DNA from: Rhyzopertha dominica
Lineage: Eukaryota > Arthropoda > Insecta > Coleoptera > Bostrichidae
DNA length: 64,000 nt
Direction: 5' to 3'
NCBI GenBank assembly: GCA_025024175.1
Contig: QCXZ01000041.1
Coordinates: 18,719,786-18,783,785, forward strand
Position numbers and translations under genes: made by a program
Notes under the pieces: generated by a model
What the model saw: the letters and a program-made list of their open reading frames with translations, nothing else
What the model was told of the DNA's origin: nothing
The model's database searches: none
In this document: in pieces, positions 39,301 through 48,300 of the stretch
Layout of the letters: every line of letters starts with the position of its first letter
Position numbering within the stretch: the stretch's first letter is position 1

Positions 39301-42300
39301 TCATCCCGGGTGTTACACGTTCAAAACGCCAAGTCGGCAAGACTTGGAGGACGGTGACATCTTATCTTTTTCAATGTCACGGGAATGCATCTCCTAACTA
39401 TATATTAACCTTAAAAAAACATTTCCAGTGATGGACGCCACGGGAAAACCAGCTTCCGGTTATTACCAAGGTAATGTGTACCATATTGGAAATTACGATG
39501 AGTGTATAAACATAGAACACAACAACAATAATGGAACTGCGATAACCGGCAAATACTGCATTGCACTTATAAATCCAGTCAAAAAGTCCTTTAAAAGCTT
39601 GATACTTGCGGTAAGTACAAGTATAAACATAAATTTGAAGTTTATGAACTTTGCGGATGCATACCTTAGGCGCTCAATCGAACGACTATAAGTGGAGATA
39701 TTCCTTTGCCAGATTACTTAAGAATACTATGGGGAGCTTGCATACCGTCAGCATGTTCAGCACATGATATGCAAAAAATCTGGAACTATACTAAGAATCA
39801 ACATAATTTTGACCTGCAACTAACGTTCAGTGAAAGTACTTGTACCGTTCAGGATGAGCCTATGGAATTAAGGAGCTTGGATTACCTTGTTATATTATTT
39901 TTAGGCATTGTAGCTGGCGTCGTAGCGATAAGTACTATGTATGACCTCATTAGGCCTAAAGGAAAAAATAAGAATGGTGAGTAACGATAATTATTATTCT
40001 GATAGCACCTANCGAACTACGTATGTGTGTGCCCATTAACTGTAAGAAAGTGTTATAGCACTAGAACGAGAATGACGTACTTGATATTTTTAATGTACTT
40101 ATGTAAAATTTCACTATGCTCTGTTTAAAATGTTTGATACAAAAGCTACTTTTTAGAAGATAATTTAAGCGATATTAAATAACTTTTTTATTCGATCATA
40201 AGATATTAATTTTCGGTATGAAAATCTGGACAAAGTCCCATCATTTTGTTAAAGTCCATGGTTGCTAGCTAGCGGTCCTTTTCGTCGAAAATTATTTTTT
40301 GGCAGCAAAAAAAATTGGTTAATTTATGATTAATTTTCAAATTTTAATTTAATAAATTAATTACTTGCCATTAATATTATAGATACATTTAGTACCTACA
40401 ATTTTAAAATATACTTGGGTGAGTTAGATTATTCAACCCTAAAGCCGAATTGTTAATATTTTTGCCCTATGCTGTATTAGTGATTAGTGATGTTCTATTT
40501 TTTTGGTAAAAACACTGTCTTTTTAGGCCTGTGTCCAATACTTTATATCTTGAGAAATGCAATCAGCGCAGAAAGATGATAAATATGAATACAATCGTAT
40601 AACAAAATTGTTGTTTTAACATAAAATACTCAGCCCATAAACTGAGGGGGGATATTAATATTCGGTTTATTTGCACAAAGTATGCCAACAAGAATTTTTT
40701 ATTTATGCTCCTTCCATAATTCTCTTTAAAACTACTTTTTGAAATTATTAGACGTATTTCGTAACATTCTTTAGATTTTTCAGGAATCACTGAAGAACAT
40801 CCTATACCCCAGACCTCTTCGATATCTTAATTATTTTCCTTTTCAGATGCACTCACGCTCATACGCTTTTGATAAATATCTTGACTTTTAATTAATAATA
40901 AATTTACAAACGTATCCATGGTAACGACAAAACATCTGCTCTGGTCAATCTACTCAGACCCCATGACTAGTTTCGCTGTTAGCTTGGTGGATAAGCCAGA
41001 GATGAGACGAAAGTAATTCTAACATTTTTGATATATTTTCTTAGCTAACATCTTTGTATTTATATAATGGACGTTCAAAATATATAAGCATTTCGAATGA
41101 TAAGAAGTTTTAATAAAAGTAAAACACTTGTTTTTGATCCTACTTCCAAACTTTTATATTTGGCAATAACGGAACTGCTATAACCGGCAAATACTGCGTT
41201 GCACTTATAACGCCAGTCAAAAAGGCCTTTTTGGTTATTTTTAAGTAAATGTGTTCAATTTTACTACGCATTTACTCCATACAGGCCAATCTTGTATATG
41301 AATGTGTAGAATAGCTCATCCTTAAGTACAGATCCACTATTTTTACAATATTTATACAACCTAAAAAGATTATTTATTTCTGGTTTTAAAATATATTTTG
41401 CTTGATTAACGAGCTACCATAAACAATGAAGGAATCTATATGGATGATTAATTTTTAATATATTAACAAACATGAAAATATCTTAAATAGCGCCCCCTAT
41501 TGTCAAATATTGGCAACTAACTTTGAATTATTTCAAGCTAAATTGAAAAACGTTGAAAATTGCTTTAAAATGAACCATCATTTGCTGGATTTCGTTTTAG
41601 CAAACTTAAGTTACTACATTTTAAAGCTTAGAAATTATATCCCAGGGATGGTGTTGCCAAGGCAATTATACAAAAAGTGTTTAAAAAGTAAACAAGAAAA
41701 CAGAGATTTTAGTGGGCGTATTTTAGATTATATGTTTAGATTTTTCAGATATTGTCAATTTTCTGGTAGGCTAACCAGAGGCTGTAAAGTTATGTACTCT
41801 GTAAAATAAAAAATTGTAACGGCATGGTCACACTATTTATTCAGTTTGTTTTTGTGTTCATTTACTGGTACTTCTACCCTACTGTATTATACCGTACTGC
41901 TTCACTAATAAATAAATTTTGTTTAGGTCATCAGCTGTTGAGGGCATTCTCATTATATACTAATGGAGTATCTCTGTTTTCGTTTAAAACGTCTGCTGGT
42001 AATCTAAAGTGTCTAAATGGAATTAAAGGCATCAGCGTTATGTGGATTGTATTGTCACACAGGCTAATGATGACCCTACTTACACCAAATGCAAATGGAT
42101 TATTTGCCTTGGACGTAAGGAAAACCGCATGTATGATAAATTACTTATACTATCTGTAAGCTTTATCAGTGGAAATTTGGCTGGGATAGCATGTTAATTC
42201 AAGGAGGACAATTAGCTGTGGATACATTTCTTACAATTAGTGGGATGCTGGTGGTATACACTTATTTACAAAAGACAGAAGAAGGCGTAAGGTTCAACAT

Positions 42301-45300
42301 TTTTGGATTTTACTTACACAGATTGATAAGGTAATGCGAGATTGAGATAAAATATAAAATGCACGCTTCCTTATACCAGAGACGGAAGAGCGTGTGAATT
42401 TTAGGTGTCACTTCAAATGGGATAGTGATCCCATTGTTTTTCGTCTAACAACTCTCAGTTTGATTGCGTTCTTGCATGGGTCAGGTCAGATCATAACTTG
42501 GTTGCCTTCTGTTAAAATGAGAAAACGACGAAGTGTAATTCCATTTGATACAAAATGCGATTACTTCAGCATGTTTAATACCATTTTTAAATAACACGTG
42601 TCGAAGATTACACGCGTGTTCACCAGACATATTCTGATTCAGATAATAAAAAACGTGCATACCTTAAACCTTACTTATCAGATAATGATGTAAAAGACTG
42701 AATGAAAATAAAGTGGGTTATGTGACCATCACAACTCTTATCAAGGCCCCGTACGCCATTACTTATAAAGGATGCGGTGCATGTAGCACATGCTAGTCCG
42801 CCTAAAATTTAGGAAAGCGTCTTTTACCATGGCACTTTCGCATTCTCACCCTTGCCGAACCAAACAGAATCTAGATTCGTTGTTAAAGATAACAATATGC
42901 TATTCGCGCTGTAAAAGGAAGTCAAAATTTTCTGTTCATCTTTCCATGTTTCGTAAAACATTGTTGAAGCTATCACCTAGAGAATCAAAAGTCTAAGACG
43001 ATTTAGGCGTCTTCATGTTCGGCTTCCCTGGAAGCACGCTCGATAACAACCCCTTCATTCTAGTAATAACACTTTTAAAGGATAAGCTGGCCTCTCGCAA
43101 CCCCAATATTTCTCCTACATGCCACTGCAGTCATCCAGCCGCAAGGCGAAATTTTCGGCTACTTTTTGTCTCGATAAACTTGAAGATAGGCAACACCTTA
43201 TATGGCACTGTAGAAACTAAAATTTAAATTTCAAATTACGGCTTATAAGTTTGCGCATCATCTCTTTCTAGGGATTTTCATCCAAACGAAATCGTCTGAA
43301 GTCACATCATTTTTGTAACTGCATGTTGCTATATCATTACACGTGTGAGCCAAAGATAAGTAAATATTGTAAACGACGGACGCTCGAAATCTGTGCGACG
43401 CCTGAAGTGTATGATATTCTTACAAGGTTGTGTATTATCAACATGTATGACAATTTGACCGCAAATCTTTTGACGAAGTGGTCTAACAGTTTGGATTAAG
43501 ATTTGATTCTTTCAACTGTTTACGATGCTGACTATGCAGTGTACACGGCCATGTATTTTGCGATTGAGACTTGACGTAATTTTACAGGAAATGAGTAAAA
43601 CTGTGTAGGAGCTTTGAACATTAAGTTTGTGCCTTCTTCAAATGGTCTTTGGCAAAAGCTTTATTAACTCACATCTTGGTTGTTAATGCCGTGAAAAATT
43701 GACTACGATTTTAATTATCATCCGTTAAGCGATTTACAACATAACTGGCGTAATTTATTTGGTTGTTGGTTTAATCGTAAACATGGACACGATTGTGCTT
43801 TGAAATTTTACCACCTTCTTTGCTAAATTGATTTTATTGGTATGGGACATTTTTAAGGGTTCTACTACGACCCGCCAAGATCTGTTTGTCTTGGTTTTTC
43901 CTGGATTCCGTGTATGTCAGTCTACCTCCGTTTCAGTTACGATGTGGAGTAAAAAATACCACCCCATATATATCATCCTCCCAATCACCAGGTGGCTCAT
44001 TAATAAAACGGTGCTTATAACCAGGAAGATCCATTCTGCAGGTCAGATCTATACCATTACTTAACTCGACGGTCAAAGATTTAAGGCCATTTTCACTGCA
44101 AAAGTCACAGTGTTCGTCTAAAATTGTTAAAACATCCAAAAATTTAGATTACTTTGGTAGATTAAAAAAAACTATTTGATTTGTCATTTCGGAAAATAAT
44201 AGTAGTAAGTATAATTATGTAAGTAGAAATTTAGATGGCAATGCCATCTGTCAGTACTACATTCACATGATCGTAAAGCCACTCAACTGCCATTATGGGA
44301 ACTACTTCCTGAAGGAAGTGACCTGTAGCCTGACAAGTTGGCATGCACCTGCATACATCAACTCGACAGCACGCCCCCACTTTTTGTGAGCGGGTAAGAA
44401 CCGACATACATTAAAATACATGTCTATGCCGTGCTGTCTGCACTAGACCTAAACTNCACTCATGAGCTATACATAGATCTATCTGCAGTTGGTTGCGGTG
44501 CAAACAGCACAGCATAGACATGCATTTTTAAGCATAATTATATTTCATCATTGTACATTGGTACATAGTTATATATTTTTCACGCTATTATACAACATTT
44601 GCGCCTAGCAGGTTTCTAAGAACACAGTCTTTTACCAGAAACTTCTAAATTACTGTCTAGCCTTCGAGATTGCTACGTACAACTATCTTTTTCAAGTAGT
44701 GTCCATGACAAGCTCGCTTAAGTAATTTATTATTTTGTCTTTGTACTAATTTTTAAATTAACGCAGTTACTGTTTTTCAAACTGTTGCTCATAATAAAGC
44801 ACAACATTTGTTTTACCAGTGTAATTTTCCTTGTACCTCCTATATTTTCTGACCTTCGTGTTTCAGACTCATACCTGCCTTAGCTGCTGTCGTAATGATA
44901 TACGTCAGTTGGTTTAGATATATGGGAAGTGGACCATTTTGGAAAGTTTTTGGAAATGTTGTATACAAAGATTGTCAAAAGAGTTGGTGGTATATACTGC
45001 TCTTTATCCAAAATTATAGAAAGAAGCAACTGGTAGGTAAAATGAATTTGTCGTTTTTTCCGCGGATACAGGAATTTATAAAGGGTGTTTGTAAAACAAC
45101 GGGTCAGACAATCCATGGTTTTCTCTTTCTAACGCGAACGTAGCGCCTGCTGAGTAAATTAATTCGCACAACTTGGTACACATTTGACCCATTTGACGTA
45201 TTCGTCGTTTATTGCATTGATGAAAAAAGACCCTATTACTGTTACGGGACTAATACGGGCACCCTTGATTCTCCAAAAACTAACTGGCAACAAAATATTG

Positions 45301-48300
45301 GGAGAAGTCACAGATATATAACCAGACAAAAATAATAATGCTCGTTTGACAATAGACACAGGTGACAGTTCAGTTTGTCACAGCACCACTTCGACGTACG
45401 TTCACAAAGACAAAAAATATCACCGGCATACTTGACCCGATTTCTTTTATGAAAGCCTCTTATTATTTATAGAGTACTGACAAGGTAATAAGAAAGTAAA
45501 TTCTTTATGTGCAAGTTGTGAGTTTTAATTTTAATTGATCAGCACTTGCTTATAAAACTATCATCTAAATGTGATGGTATAAACTGCAGTGCTAACTGTG
45601 TATACAAAATAAAAATGATTGGGACGTAGCGAACGTGTTAACGTCGCATAGCAGCGCTGCTGACGTTAGTTCGTCAATATTTTATTAAATTGCATATTAA
45701 TAGGTAGCATCTAATCCACAAAACAGCTGTGACAGCTTATAAATTCGAAAAAATGGATCGTAGGGTGTATTTTTAATATTAAAAATGTGAATATTTAAAG
45801 GGACCGCCAAAATGCGAACATCTTGGCCGTGACGTCAGGTGTCTTGTAAATGGCCGCTTATTACATCTGGGGTCAGCGCGTCACGCGTCAGCCTCAGCCC
45901 GCCAATTTATCAGTTTGTTGTTTGCGTTCATTTTGTGATGAGCGAGTTAAAATATGCCAAGAAAAAGTGAAATACTTATGAATTATGACTTCTGAAGGCA
46001 TGTTCATTGTTATGGAATTTGTGTACAGCGACGAGCGGTTCAACGCGGCGGAGATGAGGAACATAAATGCAAAAGCAACAGCATAAATGAACTTTTTATC
46101 AAATTTACGTAGCATTGATAATTTGATCACAGTGGGTTGTTGGAAACATACTATTTGTAGACAAAAATGTAAGAATAAAAAACGTACCCTAAACTTGACA
46201 TTTATTTTAGAGGTCAGAATAAATATAAATTGCAATTTATTTTCGGGGCTCTTGCGGCTCGTTCCGGTTTGGCTAACAGTCGATTATATGGGGAACAACG
46301 GCGTTCTTTATTATAACATTTCCCTGTATCAACTTAAAACGCATATAATTTTTAATTTCCTCTTCAAGCTATAACAAAATGGAAACTGAATGGTAAACAC
46401 TTATAACCCCAAAAAGAATAATAAAACTTACAGTAAGAATTAAGATGATCTTCACAACAGAAAAACAAACTTTGCGATTTGGGCATGTCACGTCTAGGGG
46501 CCTTAAACAACTTTTTCATACGTTGATAATCTCGAGGAACGGTTACAAAAATTTTGTTAGCTGTACTGACAAGTACTTTTATAACCATGTACAAAACAAC
46601 ACTTGTTTTGTTTTCCATACATAATAGATGCTTGTAAAACTACACAAATCACTTTTTGGTGCGACCTCTTACACCGTCCTTTCAATAAACACCACACAAA
46701 AGCTTTTCCAATACAAGAATGATACTACACCATTACACAGCACGCTCCTCGGTAATGTTTACATGACACTTGACGTCACGAGTTGAATAACCTTGGATAG
46801 GAGCGTTTTGGCGGTGTCTCCTAAGATTCGAATTTCAGACCTAAAATTCTCTACCTACAAATATTTTTTTTTAACGTGGCGTATTATATATATACACTTC
46901 AAGATTCATTTTACGTAATTTTCAAAAAAAGTGATAATACCCAATTAAGGCTAACCAAAATTGTTAAAAATTATCTTCTTTCATATAACTGACAATAAAA
47001 TGTTGTCTTTGTTTACTTTGCTAAGTAGTGTGAGGAACTTGTATTTAGGAAATATGGAGCTGATAATTTCATGTGTAGCCATAGTAGAAATATAGTAATA
47101 ATGAAATGATAAGCATAAGTAAAGAAAAGGTGTAAGGTTATGAATAAGAAAAAATATGAGACCTGTTGAAACTGGATATTTTTAAAAACAAAACGCTCGT
47201 TTGTCACGAAACATACGAGTAGTCTATGAATAAAGCTTATTCGCGCCTATTTTAGTATTACATAATCCGTTTTTTCCATATATTCAAAAGGTTTGAGTGC
47301 ATTTTTAAAAAAGGTTATTGACAAATGACTAATTTAAGCAAAAATATGAATTTGAAACTGTGTAAACGTTTAGTAGGTAGTAAAGTATTATGTATATTTA
47401 TGTGTTTTAGTGCGCTCAACATGCCTGGTATTTGGCAGTTGACAGCCAACTTTACTTTCTGACACCTTTAGTTTTGATCCCACTACGTTTTCATCCAAAA
47501 GCAACACTCCTCGCCGTTCTGGGAGCAATATCTTTACTTGAATTAAACGCATTTTTGCTCACATATTACAGGGGTTTATCTGCAACATTTTTCAGGTAAT
47601 TACAGTATGTATAATATAATACAATAATAATTCGGCATCGGGTTGCAATTGTATTTCAGTTTTTAACATCTCTACATAGCCCAGGAAATTACATAAAAAT
47701 GGTAGGTATTCCATCTTTGTTTAGTTTACTTCAAGCGCAGTCCCATTTTCAAGTAAACCTTAAAAATATGAAATGCCGTATGCTAAGTTGATTAAGTTAA
47801 AGTAAACTAACGACCTCTATGGTTTTCATACATACAGATTTTCATTTTACCAATTAAAAAAATCCAGATATCCAATAGGTACCACTACCATAAATAGCAT
47901 TTGTTATTATACTTTTATATTTGTATAAAGATACAATAGGATAACTACTATAACTACTATAACCTTAATTCTGATTGTTTTCTCTTGTCTCCATACAGGG
48001 ACGACTTATTCAAAGAAAATTTGATTATATCCAACTGAACATAATGGCTTTACAAATAGCACTACAGCATTAATGACTGCATAATGTCTTTATAGTAATA
48101 ATATCAGACTATTTTTAAATAACACCGTTTAGCAACGTAAATTTACGACAAAACAATCAAAATAAATCTTTTGTATGTTGTTTTATCTAGTCTGCTTAGG
48201 TAAAAATGGTTCTGGCAATACCATATATTTTTTAAAGTGTTTCTAATCAAAGTTGAGATGAGCTAGTAGCCATTTTTATGTGCAATCCTGTATAACCTAG

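Larger units (their letters stand above)
32172..39399 (-). mobile_element. errantivirus (env-bearing Gypsy-group LTR retrotransposon), 7.2 kb, nearly complete
   Basis: Antisense insertion in intron 1 of gene B. It is bounded by two 257-bp LTRs beginning AGTTA and ending TAACT, with ATAT flanking both sides (4-bp target duplication at an alternating pyrimidine/purine target typical of errantivirus integrases). On the minus strand the order is LTR, primer-binding site, gag, pol (protease, reverse transcriptase, RNase H, integrase), env, polypurine tract, LTR. gag and pol are in -1 register. gag and env each carry a frameshift and pol an integrase substitution, so autonomous activity is unlikely. 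The three LTR differences imply a recent insertion. N bases in pol (two near 34116 and 36380, one near 37243) and env (32940) come from the assembly. Confidence 0.95.

Noticed and set aside
41161..41247. Mutually exclusive alternative exon of gene B.
   Set aside because: No acceptor or donor borders the matching block and it lacks the first half of exon 2.
41510..41809. 99-codon plus-strand frame in intron 3 of gene B.
   Set aside because: Begins without ATG and shows no family motif. A gcgccccct block just upstream resembles repeat DNA.
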